Source: Neptunicoccus cionae (GTDB lineage Bacteria; Pseudomonadota; Alphaproteobacteria; Rhodobacterales; Rhodobacteraceae). From it: DNA of 64,000 bases. Position numbers and translations under genes: made by a program. The stretch is taken from the NCBI RefSeq assembly GCF_002860325.1, contig NZ_PKOJ01000008.1:210063-274062 (forward strand), written 5' to 3'. This document shows positions 52,858-62,259 of the stretch, piece by piece. The first letter of the stretch is position 1, and each line of letters opens with the position of its first letter. The notes under the pieces were generated by a model. That model was not told where the DNA came from. It worked only from the letters and a program-made list of their open reading frames with translations, and made no database searches.

Positions 52858-54687
52858 ATGCGGGGCATCCAGATGACTATCAATATGTATGATTTCGAGA
52901 CAGCAGAACTACCAAAGACCAAATCTGCTCCAGAAACGGACACAATCGTTAAGGTTGAGTCCTACAAAAATGCAACAGATTATAAAGTTACCGAAAAACA
53001 CTTTGGCGACATCTATACCACTTACACAACTCTCTCAAATTTCGAAAAATCCCATGACAATGCAGGGTATGAAGGCAACTTCATCCGCTGGCCCGATGGA
53101 GGCCGTGCAGAGACCGATGATTACCGCCTGACAAACCCGGACCTGTTCCTCGTAGACGGCTCTGACGAGGGCAAGGGACTGACCGACATGCTGGCCTATG
53201 CCAACAGCCTTGGCCAACCATTCTCGATGATCCTTCCGACCCGTCGTTACGCTGACGACCTGAAGGCCTGCGAGGCGGATCTCAAGAAATTCCTTATCAA
53301 ACTATTTGCAGGAGAGTTTGGCGAACTGCCCGCAGACATGACCCTTGAAATCGGCAACGAAACCTTCGCCATGGGATGGGAGGGCAAGACATACTCTTCA
53401 AAGGGCAGCTATGGTCAGGTTGCCAATACGATGCTTGAAACCATTGACGAGATCGCGTCGAGCAGCCGCTACAATCCCGACGGGATCGAAGTTTCCGTAG
53501 CAATTCAATCCGGAACGAATAGCCCGCGCACAATTATCGGAGAAATCGAGCCGAAGAACCTCGACCGGATCGACCAGATCGTGTCCCACCATCTGGAAAG
53601 CAACGTTGATGCGTTCGGCTTTACTGAAATCGAGAATGCGCACGAGATCTGGAGCGCTGTCTTGGGTCGGGATGTGGATCAGAACCTGTCAGCGTGGAAT
53701 GTGGGCAAACCGGTACATACCTACGATCCCAAAAACCCTTTCGATGTTTCTGATATCAACATTGCGGAACTGCAAGCCAACAGCATTGGCGCCCGTCAGG
53801 CCGGCGAAACAATCGAGGCTTTCACGTCCTTTATTGCATTGGGCGCAGACGCCCTGTCGCTCTGGGGCACTGTAAAACACGAGAACAGCTACTTCTGGCA
53901 TGGCGAGCACGGCTCCCTGGAGGCGACCAGCCACGGCGGGGAAGCACTGAGCCTGCTGTCCGACAGCCTGGTCGGAAAGAAACTTCTGGGTGGTTCCTTC
54001 AAAGACGGATCCTGGTCGGAAAATCATGATGCAAAAGACTATCAATCCTACACCTACGCTGACAAAACCGAACAGGTGGTCTTTCTGACAGCAGGCGACA
54101 TCAAGAAGTCCGGTCAGACCGTCACTGTTTCTCTGCAGGAAGAAACATCGGCAGAATACGTCTGGGCCGATGTGATCCGCACCGAAATCCCCGAAAAGTT
54201 TCTGGAGTTCAAAGGAACAGTATACGAGCGGTTGTTCGAAGTTCCTGTTGTGTCGCGGATCGAACTGGCCGTAAGCGACGGAGAAATCAGCTACACCTTC
54301 GAGCAGGATTTCGAAGTAGCCCGGATCATCATCCCTACAGACGGTAAAGGCACCTCCGAACCGACCCCGACAGAGCCGGAAGAAGAAACCGGCAGCGGCA
54401 CCGTAGCACCGGCTGCAAAGGCAACACGGACCAACTGCGACGACGCCGGTTTCTTTGGCAACCCTGCCATCGCAGCCGCCGCAGGTGCCCTGTCAGACAC
54501 ATTTACCTTTGTTGAACCGGCCAAGGCAGAACCCACAATCGCAGTTGAGGCCCCGTCGCGGATTGTTCCCGGCGACGATCCTTTCTCCTCTGCTTTCGGA
54601 AGCTTCGGGGCAGCGTCCGGCGCAGATATAGCCGAAGTTCCAGCCATCGTCGCCTGCCCTCCTGCCGACGAATTCGCCTTCTGCTAA
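52858..54687 (+). CDS. Glycosidase-like (GH clan A-type) protein
   Basis: 609 residues from ATG 52858 (alternative ATG 52873). The core (about 45-340) looks like a TIM-barrel glycosidase: NFIRWPDGG, MLAYANSLGQPFSMILPT, and LEIGNETF with Glu168, which matches the acid/base GNE of GH51/GH79-type enzymes; GFTEIENAHEIW may supply another acidic site. A beta-rich domain (about 360-500) follows, then a Pro/Glu/Thr linker and a 100-residue Ala-rich tail ending in Cys. There is no Sec signal peptide and no RTX repeat. Similar proteins in roseobacters carry type I secretion tails, so unconventional export is possible. Substrate unknown; envelope or extracellular polysaccharide is suggested by the acyltransferase neighbourhood. 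Confidence 0.65.
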   Translation: MRGIQMTINMYDFETAELPKTKSAPETDTIVKVESYKNATDYKVTEKHFGDIYTTYTTLSNFEKSHDNAGYEGNFIRWPDGGRAETDDYRLTNPDLFLVDGSDEGKGLTDMLAYANSLGQPFSMILPTRRYADDLKACEADLKKFLIKLFAGEFGELPADMTLEIGNETFAMGWEGKTYSSKGSYGQVANTMLETIDEIASSSRYNPDGIEVSVAIQSGTNSPRTIIGEIEPKNLDRIDQIVSHHLESNVDAFGFTEIENAHEIWSAVLGRDVDQNLSAWNVGKPVHTYDPKNPFDVSDINIAELQANSIGARQAGETIEAFTSFIALGADALSLWGTVKHENSYFWHGEHGSLEATSHGGEALSLLSDSLVGKKLLGGSFKDGSWSENHDAKDYQSYTYADKTEQVVFLTAGDIKKSGQTVTVSLQEETSAEYVWADVIRTEIPEKFLEFKGTVYERLFEVPVVSRIELAVSDGEISYTFEQDFEVARIIIPTDGKGTSEPTPTEPEEETGSGTVAPAAKATRTNCDDAGFFGNPAIAAAAGALSDTFTFVEPAKAEPTIAVEAPSRIVPGDDPFSSAFGSFGAASGADIAEVPAIVACPPADEFAFC

Positions 54688-54801
54688 ACAGAAGGAGGCG
54701 CGACAGCGTGGAAAAGGAACACGGGAAAGGCCGGTCTCTGGACAAAAGAGCAGCAAAGAATGATACACGCAAGATAAGGAACAAGTGCAGCAGGACGACG
54801 A

Positions 54802-56220
54802 GTGCAAACCGGTTCAGCGTTTAGGTCACCACCCCGCCTGTTGACGGCGCCCCAACCGATCGACCGTTTGGGCATCGTTACCCTGCTCTCGTCATTATAC
54901 TTCTTGCAGGTTTGGGGGCTGATCGAACCGACCTCGGGTCTGCCGCCGTTCTTCCATTACATCATGATGGGGATAAGCCTTGCCGGAATCCTCATACCCC
55001 GCCTCTGGCAGGTTCTCGGAATCAATTCGGCCGCATTCGTCGCCTATTACCTGCTCCATTCTCCACTGGCATCGAACAACCAGACGACGGCTTTCTTTTT
55101 CGCTCTGGTGGTCGGCGCCGTTTACCTGACAACCGTTTTTCGCACGCCACGACACGGCGACATGCGGGAAAGCGTATTTTCCTCCATAGCCGGTCCTGCC
55201 CGCTGGATTTTGGCCGGGCTCTATTTTTACGGCATCTACCACAAGATCAACTCGGATTTTCTGGACCCTGTCGTCAGTTGCGCCGTGGTCCTGTATCGCA
55301 CTCTCGCCGGTCATGTGTATCTGGAAGATTTCGCACTTGGCCACTATGGCGCGATCTACCTGACCTTCATCGTCGAAGCGATTGCGATGGTCGCCCTTTT
55401 CATTCCCCGCCTGAAACGGTTTGGCATGATGGTCGGTTTGCCCTTCCACATCGTCATAGGATTTACAGGTTACGCCTACTACAAGGATTTTTCGACGATA
55501 GTGCTCGTGCTTTATGCGCTTTTCCTGCCCAAACAGGCTGTGGACTACGGCGTCGGGAAAATCATGCAATTTGCTGGCGGCGAGACACGCATGTTATGGA
55601 TCGGCCGTATGGTCCTGATCCTTTTCGGTGCCAGCTATCTGATCACCTCCGGCATGTTGTGGGATCTGTCCAAAGCGGTACCCACCCACAGCGGTTTTGT
55701 GTGGTACTTCGCAGTCTACAGCTTCGTCTTTTATGCGTTTGTCATGCTCTCCATGCATAAACCGCAGAACACGCGGAGCGACTACAAACTGAACTGGCTT
55801 TACATCTTCCCTGCCCTGTTCTTCCTCAATGGTATGAGCCCCTATCTCGGCCTGAAAACCGAAGGCTCCATGGCGATGTTCAGCAATCTCCATACTGAAG
55901 GGGGACAGACGAACCACCTGATCCACGGGCGGCTTCCGAACACTTTTACCTATCAGGAAGACCCGCTCACCCTTCTGCGTCTGTCAGGGCCGCAGTTTAA
56001 TGCTGAATACGAACCGGCGGGTAAAACAATCGTCCGGTATGAACTGGACAGGTTGCTCTCCCGCAACCCCGGAATGGTCGCCACGCTTGCTTCTAACAGC
56101 GGACCGTTTGAAACAGGCACCGACTGGGTGAACACATACGACGCGACAAACCGTTTTTTACAGAAATTCCTGATCTTCAAGCCGGTCGATTTTGCCCGCC
56201 CGAAAACCTGCACCCACTAA
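54802..56220 (+). CDS. HTTM-type integral membrane protein
   Basis: 472 residues from GTG 54802. About nine to ten membrane segments in the first ~370 residues, with the segment GLYFYGIYHKINSDFLDP resembling the conserved K-L/I-N-x-D-F/W-L motif of HTTM (gamma-carboxylase-like) proteins; the C-terminal ~100 residues are soluble. Function of bacterial HTTM proteins is largely unknown. Three bp downstream lies the convergent end of a DCC-family gene, and HTTM and DCC genes are commonly neighbours, which supports both calls. A hairpin around the stop codon of the upstream gene (54677-54695) may reduce read-through into it. Confidence 0.75.
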   Translation: MQTGSAFRSPPRLLTAPQPIDRLGIVTLLSSLYFLQVWGLIEPTSGLPPFFHYIMMGISLAGILIPRLWQVLGINSAAFVAYYLLHSPLASNNQTTAFFFALVVGAVYLTTVFRTPRHGDMRESVFSSIAGPARWILAGLYFYGIYHKINSDFLDPVVSCAVVLYRTLAGHVYLEDFALGHYGAIYLTFIVEAIAMVALFIPRLKRFGMMVGLPFHIVIGFTGYAYYKDFSTIVLVLYALFLPKQAVDYGVGKIMQFAGGETRMLWIGRMVLILFGASYLITSGMLWDLSKAVPTHSGFVWYFAVYSFVFYAFVMLSMHKPQNTRSDYKLNWLYIFPALFFLNGMSPYLGLKTEGSMAMFSNLHTEGGQTNHLIHGRLPNTFTYQEDPLTLLRLSGPQFNAEYEPAGKTIVRYELDRLLSRNPGMVATLASNSGPFETGTDWVNTYDATNRFLQKFLIFKPVDFARPKTCTH

Positions 56221-56223
56221 CCG

Positions 56224-56595
56224 TCAGATCGGGGTCCGTCCCATCAGGCGCAAAGTTATCGCACGTCCTGTTTTAAGCACCGGATACAGCAGCCGGGACA
56301 GAGCGGGCGAACGGAACACCGCAGCATTAAGTCGGTTAAAGAGACCTGACGGTGTGCTCATCAGCGCAAGGCGGTGGATGCATTCATCACCAAAATAGAT
56401 ACGGTCCCCGTCGATAAGCGCCATTCCGTCATTCAGGTTCACGCCAGTCGCGCGCACCTGCTCTACTGCCGGATCATCCGAACGGGCATCGATCAGATCG
56501 ACATCACCGACTGTATCCTTCAACCGGATGAACCGCACATACCGCGCACAGAACGGGCAATCCCCGTCATAAACTATTTTGAGCGTCTGTGTCAT
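56224..56595 (-). CDS. DCC-family thiol-disulfide oxidoreductase-like protein (DUF393)
   Basis: 123 residues: the N-terminal YDGDCPFC is the DxxCPxC motif of the family (thioredoxin-like fold), then RFIRLKD, DLIDARSDDP and MALIDG / YFGDECIHRLAL complete the usual domain. Ends in a basic hydrophobic helix. Its start lies inside the end of the acyltransferase gene (29-base overlap), so they are co-transcribed, and it converges on the HTTM gene. Role not established; association with HTTM proteins suggests a shared thiol or membrane process. Confidence 0.88.
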   Translation of the reverse strand: MTQTLKIVYDGDCPFCARYVRFIRLKDTVGDVDLIDARSDDPAVEQVRATGVNLNDGMALIDGDRIYFGDECIHRLALMSTPSGLFNRLNAAVFRSPALSRLLYPVLKTGRAITLRLMGRTPI

Positions 56596-57682
56596 GGTTC
56601 AGGCTTTTCATTCCGCGAAATTGCAGGCGTGGCTTGTATGTAACGTGCTTGAGAAGTGATTTTAAGGCCCGCCCCATCGGTTGTTCGATATACCGTACCG
56701 AAAACTCTAACCAGATCAAAACGCCGATAACAGTTCCCGCAAGAACAACCAGCCCCTCCGTCGCGGAGAAGGAAGTGGAAAGGTTCTGAAAGGCCACAAT
56801 GACGAACCAATGCCACATATACATCGAAAAGCTGAGGCGACCTAAAACCTGGAACGCTTTCATCTGAAGAACCTGTGCAATCAGCCCCCTGTCGGTTGAG
56901 ACGGCGCAGACCAGCAGAATTCCAGCCGCGAGGAACCCGAACGGAGACATGCCTGTCAGAACCGTACCGGTAAACACAACAAGGGCAAGCGCCTCCAGAA
57001 TTCGCGCGTTGGCGAGGGTTTGAGAATCTCCGACCAGCTTCCACATCCCCACGCCGATAACAAACCCCGCGATCGCCCTGACTGGGGCCATTCCGGTAAT
57101 GACGTGGATCGTCCCGAAAGCCGAGTGCAACAGGACATAGCCTGCAACCCCGCCCAATATCAGCGCAATTGCCCGCAGCCGTGTTGCAGGGACACCGGCC
57201 CAAACCAGCACGGGAAACAGCAGGTAGGCCGCAAATTCGGCGCTGATCGACCATGTCGGGGCGACAAAGGGGCGTGTTGCGAGATCTCCCCATGTAAACG
57301 TCATGGACAGCTGGCTCGCCAGACGGGAAAGCGTGCCCGAGTCCAGCCCGTCACCGCCCAGGACGTGGAAAATGATAAACCAGCTTAAAACCACAGTGAC
57401 ATGCAGCGGATAAAGCCGCGCAACACGTGCCACCATAAATCCGGCTACATCGCTCCACTTCCGGTGCGACAGCTTGGCGAAATAGACATGTGCCATGACC
57501 CAGCCACTCAGCACAAAGAACAGATCAACAAACATCCAGCCCTGCCCGAAGAAAACCGGCGCTTTGGAGGTCAGCGCATCAAAAGCGCGAACATGGTGGA
57601 AATGGTAGACAAATATCCCCAATGCAGCAAAGCCGCGCAGGCCTTCAAAGGAGGCAAGAAAGGGTACCCGCAGATCGCGCAT
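56567..57682 (-). CDS. Acyltransferase 3 family membrane protein
   Basis: 371 residues with about ten membrane segments. Family motifs: SFEGLRGFAALGIFVYHF with the catalytic His at the end of the first helix, FFVLSGWVMAHVY, the R-x-x-R-L-Y-P-L-H segment VARVARLYPLH, and WSISAEFAAYLLFP. Such OafA/NodX-type proteins O-acetylate or otherwise acylate surface glycans or lipids. First gene of a two-gene unit with the DCC gene. The last ~40 residues are a soluble, basic tail. Confidence 0.88.
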   Translation of the reverse strand: MRDLRVPFLASFEGLRGFAALGIFVYHFHHVRAFDALTSKAPVFFGQGWMFVDLFFVLSGWVMAHVYFAKLSHRKWSDVAGFMVARVARLYPLHVTVVLSWFIIFHVLGGDGLDSGTLSRLASQLSMTFTWGDLATRPFVAPTWSISAEFAAYLLFPVLVWAGVPATRLRAIALILGGVAGYVLLHSAFGTIHVITGMAPVRAIAGFVIGVGMWKLVGDSQTLANARILEALALVVFTGTVLTGMSPFGFLAAGILLVCAVSTDRGLIAQVLQMKAFQVLGRLSFSMYMWHWFVIVAFQNLSTSFSATEGLVVLAGTVIGVLIWLEFSVRYIEQPMGRALKSLLKHVTYKPRLQFRGMKSLNHDTDAQNSL

Positions 57683-57923
57683 GAAGTCTCATCTGTCGTT
57701 TCACGCCTCTATACCCCGTGAAACAGGCGTAAATGTGACGCCAAAACCCGCCCAAGCGCACTGAAGGCTGCATCGGAAAGAGAAACCAGAAAAAAGGGGT
57801 GGGTGGCGGACAGACAGTCCGCATAACAAATAATTCAAATACTTGATTCTGCTTACTTAAATATAAACACAAAAAAATTATACCACATAAAATACCACAA
57901 GATAGAAAATTGTGCGCCTCTTT
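57683..57923. other. AT-rich gap, possible left flank of the island
   Basis: 241 bp with no gene. The part at about 57830-57910 is very A/T-rich. Composition and content change here from envelope genes to restriction and recombinase genes; an integration boundary could lie here, but I cannot identify an att repeat. Confidence 0.35.
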
Positions 57924-59801
57924 CTAGAAGTTCGCACGGTCCCCCCAAGCCTCTTCATCCTCGCTTTCGGATACAATCTGCTTTTTCATTGCAACCTCGA
58001 TCAGACGTAAAAGTGATTTCTGTCGCGCCGAGATAAACGACTCGTAATTATCAGCGCGTATCAGTGCTGCGTCTATCAAATGTGTTGCTAGATAGGCATC
58101 CAATGCATCTGGTAAAACCTTGGGCTCTTTCTCTGAGCCATTTTCCAGAGCTCTCAAATATTTGGAAGGTGCCTGTCCCCCGATAATGCGATTTGTTCTT
58201 GCTGACAATGGGGTCTTATTTACGATTGAATCGTACACTTTCTTGTCTTTTCCATTATCCATACACCACTTTTGAGGAAAAATATGATGAATATCCACGG
58301 CCTCATCAAAGAAAGTCGTGTGCTCAAATTTTTGGCCAGATCGCAAGTCCTTTGCACCACTCTGCATCAGCAACGCATTCACACCTTTATATGCGGCTGA
58401 TAGCCTCATTCGCATTGTTAACAATCGGTCTTTATGGAAGTTGGCATCTAAGACCGTTTTGGGCTTTGCTCCACCGTCAAACCACAAGGGGACTTCTAGA
58501 AAGTCAGTTCCAATTCGTGTATCCACCGCCGAACCGTACAACTCTCCAAAAACGCCGCACCAATACCACTCTGTCAATTGGTCCCGTATAGCTACGCTCT
58601 CCCAACGATTACCTATATCGGCAAGTATTGCAGCAAGGGGTATGATCTGGGTTTGATATGGAAGATCACGAACATAGAAAATGTTTAACATATGGAGAAA
58701 TTTCGCGGCTCTCTGGAAACCCAACAATGCAATTTCTCGGTATTTTAGATAGGCCGCCAGTGGCAAGTTTAGCAATGCTGCCCTTTTGCCAGTAACTTGA
58801 GGAAGTTCTTTTCCTTGCTTGCCTTCCTTAATTGCTGCACGCCTCAGATCGCGCGTGTGAAAGAGTGAAATTACCTGAAGAAAATCAGTGTTGTCTACTT
58901 TAGAAAGCACCCCCCATTTCTCTTCGCCAATAGAGTTAAGAGATGAAATACGCGCCGCGTATCCAGCGTTCACCTTACCGTCGCCGTACCAATCGTCACG
59001 AAGTTTATGCCCTTCTGCGGCAAACATTGCAGTAACCAACTCGAACGCGTCGAGCGCTTTACCGCCAGTGTTTACCTTCTCGAAAACTGTGCAAACGGCC
59101 TCTTTACTAGTGGACTTTCCAAGCGAGATCACTGGAACATCATAACCTTTGAAAATGTTAACGAATTGCTTTTCGAACGGAACAATTACATCGTTCCATA
59201 ACTCTGCAAATGTGCCGTTCGAATTAAGATAGGTAATCAAATCCGTTTGCCATGTGCTCCAGTTGAACAACTCACAGAGCGGGAAAACTAGGTTTGAAAA
59301 CTCGTCTTCCCTTTTCTGCAAATTCAACCCTTCAGGCCAATTCTCACTGACCTTCAACTTTTTTTCCTCGGGTACCGAAAAAATTGCCTCAGACTGGTCA
59401 ATATCTGGATCAATTGCTTTACGGATATCCACATAGAACCACCGTTTGATTTTTTTATGTTTGACGGTAGTCGTTTCTACCACTTCACCACGCATTGCGA
59501 CCTGATAGATTGAGGTAATGCGTTGCTGGCCATCCAACAACAATTCTTCCGGTTGAAAATCTGTTCGCTCATTGACCCCTTGAATTGGACGGGGGTGGAA
59601 GTTCACTTCACCACCTGTTTTTAGTGTCATGATTGCGCCAATTGGGAAGGCTCTGGATATTGATGCAAGCAAATCAATAATGCGATCTTCGTCCCATACC
59701 CATGACCTCTGAAAATCAGGCAGTTGTAGCTTACCGTTTCTGGCTTCTTTAAGCAGGTCTTCCAACGAACGAGGGTTAGTTGTAAAAGTTGTTAGTTCCA
59801 T
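57924..59801 (-). CDS. DUF262 / HNH protein (GmrSD-like)
   Basis: 625 residues. The N-terminal DUF262 domain has LPDFQRSWVW (27-36) and LLLDGQQRITS (88-98), the ParB/sulfiredoxin-like DGQQR nucleotide-binding motif. The C-terminal part has an HNH-type nuclease motif around His504-His505 (DIHHIFPQKW), followed by an Asn and the TNRIIGGQAPSKYL segment. DUF262 plus HNH is the layout of GmrSD and related antiphage restriction proteins that cut modified DNA. Twenty-one bp after the type ISP remnant on the same strand, so one operon. AT-richer than the genes to its left. Either an independent type IV-like defence gene or a partner of the upstream enzyme. Confidence 0.85.
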   Translation of the reverse strand: MELTTFTTNPRSLEDLLKEARNGKLQLPDFQRSWVWDEDRIIDLLASISRAFPIGAIMTLKTGGEVNFHPRPIQGVNERTDFQPEELLLDGQQRITSIYQVAMRGEVVETTTVKHKKIKRWFYVDIRKAIDPDIDQSEAIFSVPEEKKLKVSENWPEGLNLQKREDEFSNLVFPLCELFNWSTWQTDLITYLNSNGTFAELWNDVIVPFEKQFVNIFKGYDVPVISLGKSTSKEAVCTVFEKVNTGGKALDAFELVTAMFAAEGHKLRDDWYGDGKVNAGYAARISSLNSIGEEKWGVLSKVDNTDFLQVISLFHTRDLRRAAIKEGKQGKELPQVTGKRAALLNLPLAAYLKYREIALLGFQRAAKFLHMLNIFYVRDLPYQTQIIPLAAILADIGNRWESVAIRDQLTEWYWCGVFGELYGSAVDTRIGTDFLEVPLWFDGGAKPKTVLDANFHKDRLLTMRMRLSAAYKGVNALLMQSGAKDLRSGQKFEHTTFFDEAVDIHHIFPQKWCMDNGKDKKVYDSIVNKTPLSARTNRIIGGQAPSKYLRALENGSEKEPKVLPDALDAYLATHLIDAALIRADNYESFISARQKSLLRLIEVAMKKQIVSESEDEEAWGDRANF

Positions 59802-59822
59802 AATTCGACTTTCAAAAAAAAA

Positions 59823-62120
59823 TTAATCAATATCCAATTTCGGCAAACCATTCACGATCTTCATCGTTTCTAGGCTTACTGTGATCACCCGTTGAAACAG
59901 TTCCAGCGGATAGGCGGGGTTGCCTACTGTTTCTATGGCATAGCGGTTGGCGTCGTTTACGATGCCGCTGGCTTTGTCAGTTTTCACGCATTGGCGTTCC
60001 ATCACCCATTCGAGCGCGGGTTTGCCGTTGACGACGTAGTCGTAGGCGGCGAGTGGAATGCCTGTCATGGTGATACGTGCGTTGTATTGGACGGTGGTTT
60101 TGTCCTTAACCTTACCTTTGCCGCCGAACTTCATCTTTTCGACGCGGTAGAAGGTTTCGGGGTTGGGGATGTCGGCCAAGCGCAGGTCGCCCTCTTTGAT
60201 CACCACCGGGTAAGGCTCAACGGCCCCGTAGTTCACATGCAGATCGCCCAGCGCCCTGCCTGCTTTGGAGAAGGCCCAGAAATCGGCAGCGGTTTTGACT
60301 GCGGGAATGCGGGGGAGTTCTTTGGACAGGTTGTTCTTGAACCGCTCGCGATAGTCGGGGGAATGCAGCAGGCCATAGATGTAATAGAACAGGTCTTCCT
60401 TGCTGATCTGCTCGCCCGCATAGGCGTCTTGAAAGTGCTTTAGCCCCGCATCGCTTATCCCGTCGCGTTCGGTATAGCCAGTTTCGCCGGTGGCAAAGAG
60501 GCCATCATCGGCACTGGCAGGTTCGTAGAGTTTGAGGGGAAAGCATTGGCTATTGTTGTATGTACCATCCACATGGCGCAACTGCATATCCAAGACAGGC
60601 CCTCGCCCATCGTCCACCAGATCGCTTGCGCTATATTCCTCAACGACTTCGGAAAACTCTTCCGTGACCATCTTGGAAACGGCAATGTTCTTACAGAATG
60701 CCAATGCGCGTTTCATCGGCTGCGGGTTGACCGATTTCTCGCCTATCAGTTCGTGCTTGGTCAGCGCCTTGTAACACCCGATGATCTTGGTCGCGTCGTC
60801 CAGTTTCATTTCACTGGATTCTGTCAAGCGGGTTTGAACACCGGAACTGATAAGACCTTCATCCACCGCCAAAACGATGACTTTGTAGTCCGACAGAAGG
60901 TTATTTTCGACAGCCCAAGAAAAACCGCGATGAAACAGAACTTTGCCGAATTTCGTTTCGTCATCCATAGATGCCAGCTCAACGTCATGTTGCTTGGCTT
61001 TTGACTTGGCGTTCTCACCATAGATTTTAGGCGTAGCGGTCATATACAGCCGCTTCTTGCCCTTCACATGCTCGTTCGAGTGAATACGGACGAAATTGCT
61101 TTCATCCTCGCCCTCAATCGTTGCGCCTGTGGTCCGGTGCGCCTCATCACAAATAATCCAATCAAACTCTGGCAGCCCGTGGGACTTCTGGGCATCCGAT
61201 ATAGTTTGAATGGATTGATAGGTGGAGAATACTACTGTCATTTTGTCACGGTCAGCAGTTGCAATCTGACCAGCAATTTTGCCTGCATCCGTGGTTGCTG
61301 GAAACGCCAAGTCGTGAACTGTGAATTGGATTGCGTCACCGTCGCCTTGGCGTTTACCAACCTTCACATCGGAACACACAGAGAAGGCCAAGAACTCTTC
61401 ATCACAATCGTTTTTCCATTCGCGAACCGTTTGCGACATCAGTGCCAATGAGGGCACCATATAAAGAACCATAGCTCCTTTGCCGCCCAGTTCCTCAGCA
61501 ATCTTGAGGCCAGTGAAGGTTTTGCCTGTACCACAGGCCATTATCAGCTTACCCCGATCAGCCTCCGCTAACCCAGACCGGACAGCCTCAAGCGCTTCTC
61601 TTTGGTGATCGCGTAATTTTTTAGGTTCTTCTAGTCTGACGGTTTGGTCGCGAAAATAAGACGCCCAATCAATCCGACTCTTTTCAAGATCTGTTAACGC
61701 AATGCGATGCCAATCCCGGTCAAGATTATCGAGCATTGCTTTTAGGTTCGGACTGAAATCTTTGAGGGTAGTATCTACAATGACCAGACTGACAAAATCC
61801 GCCGTGGACGCGGCTGAAACAAACGAGTCAATGTGCTTCTTGCTGATACTGGAATCGCTGGCGTAAAACTTGCACTGGATTGCGCAAAATCCTAAACCAT
61901 CTGCATGTCGTCCAACTAGGTCAATCCCAGTATCATTTGAGGGTTTTCCAAATTCCTTAGCCCAATCTTTGAAATGCCAGATTTTGTCGAGCGTTTGCGT
62001 GTGCAAATTATCGTTTTCTAGAAAAACCTTCACAAGCCTTTCAAAATACTCGCCCTTCTCAAATTCAGAAACGGAGTTTAAACGGATATTTTCAAGCGCT
62101 TGTGAAAGGGAATTTTGCAT
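59823..62120 (-). CDS. Type ISP restriction enzyme, internally deleted (nuclease-helicase fragment fused to target-recognition domain)
   Basis: 765 residues from ATG 62120 (GAGG five bases upstream). Residues ~1-150: an Mrr-like nuclease with GID and QCK, the PD-(D/E)xK core. Residues ~160-520: first helicase lobe with MACGTGKT (Walker A), CDEAH (near 325) and MTATP (motif III). At about 522 the reading goes from the helicase sequence RHVDGTYN straight into SQCFPLKLYEP, a segment that in full type ISP enzymes belongs to the C-terminal target-recognition part; YGLLHSPDYRERF and the rest follow to the end. Missing are helicase motifs V-VI and the whole adenine methyltransferase (no NPPY-type motif). 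Known type ISP enzymes are about 1,500-1,600 residues. The frame is intact, but activity as a restriction-modification enzyme is unlikely. Confidence 0.75.
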   Translation of the reverse strand: MQNSLSQALENIRLNSVSEFEKGEYFERLVKVFLENDNLHTQTLDKIWHFKDWAKEFGKPSNDTGIDLVGRHADGLGFCAIQCKFYASDSSISKKHIDSFVSAASTADFVSLVIVDTTLKDFSPNLKAMLDNLDRDWHRIALTDLEKSRIDWASYFRDQTVRLEEPKKLRDHQREALEAVRSGLAEADRGKLIMACGTGKTFTGLKIAEELGGKGAMVLYMVPSLALMSQTVREWKNDCDEEFLAFSVCSDVKVGKRQGDGDAIQFTVHDLAFPATTDAGKIAGQIATADRDKMTVVFSTYQSIQTISDAQKSHGLPEFDWIICDEAHRTTGATIEGEDESNFVRIHSNEHVKGKKRLYMTATPKIYGENAKSKAKQHDVELASMDDETKFGKVLFHRGFSWAVENNLLSDYKVIVLAVDEGLISSGVQTRLTESSEMKLDDATKIIGCYKALTKHELIGEKSVNPQPMKRALAFCKNIAVSKMVTEEFSEVVEEYSASDLVDDGRGPVLDMQLRHVDGTYNNSQCFPLKLYEPASADDGLFATGETGYTERDGISDAGLKHFQDAYAGEQISKEDLFYYIYGLLHSPDYRERFKNNLSKELPRIPAVKTAADFWAFSKAGRALGDLHVNYGAVEPYPVVIKEGDLRLADIPNPETFYRVEKMKFGGKGKVKDKTTVQYNARITMTGIPLAAYDYVVNGKPALEWVMERQCVKTDKASGIVNDANRYAIETVGNPAYPLELFQRVITVSLETMKIVNGLPKLDID

Positions 62121-62259
62121 TGGAGCCTCAATATATTTGAGCAAACTCTACTCAACCCAATCGCCCAGCGCAAACGCCTTTCAATCGTGTAGAGAAAGTC
62201 TTTTTATCGGCTCACTGTCCTTCCTTTCTAAATAGACCAGCGGCTACAAACAAACCCCT

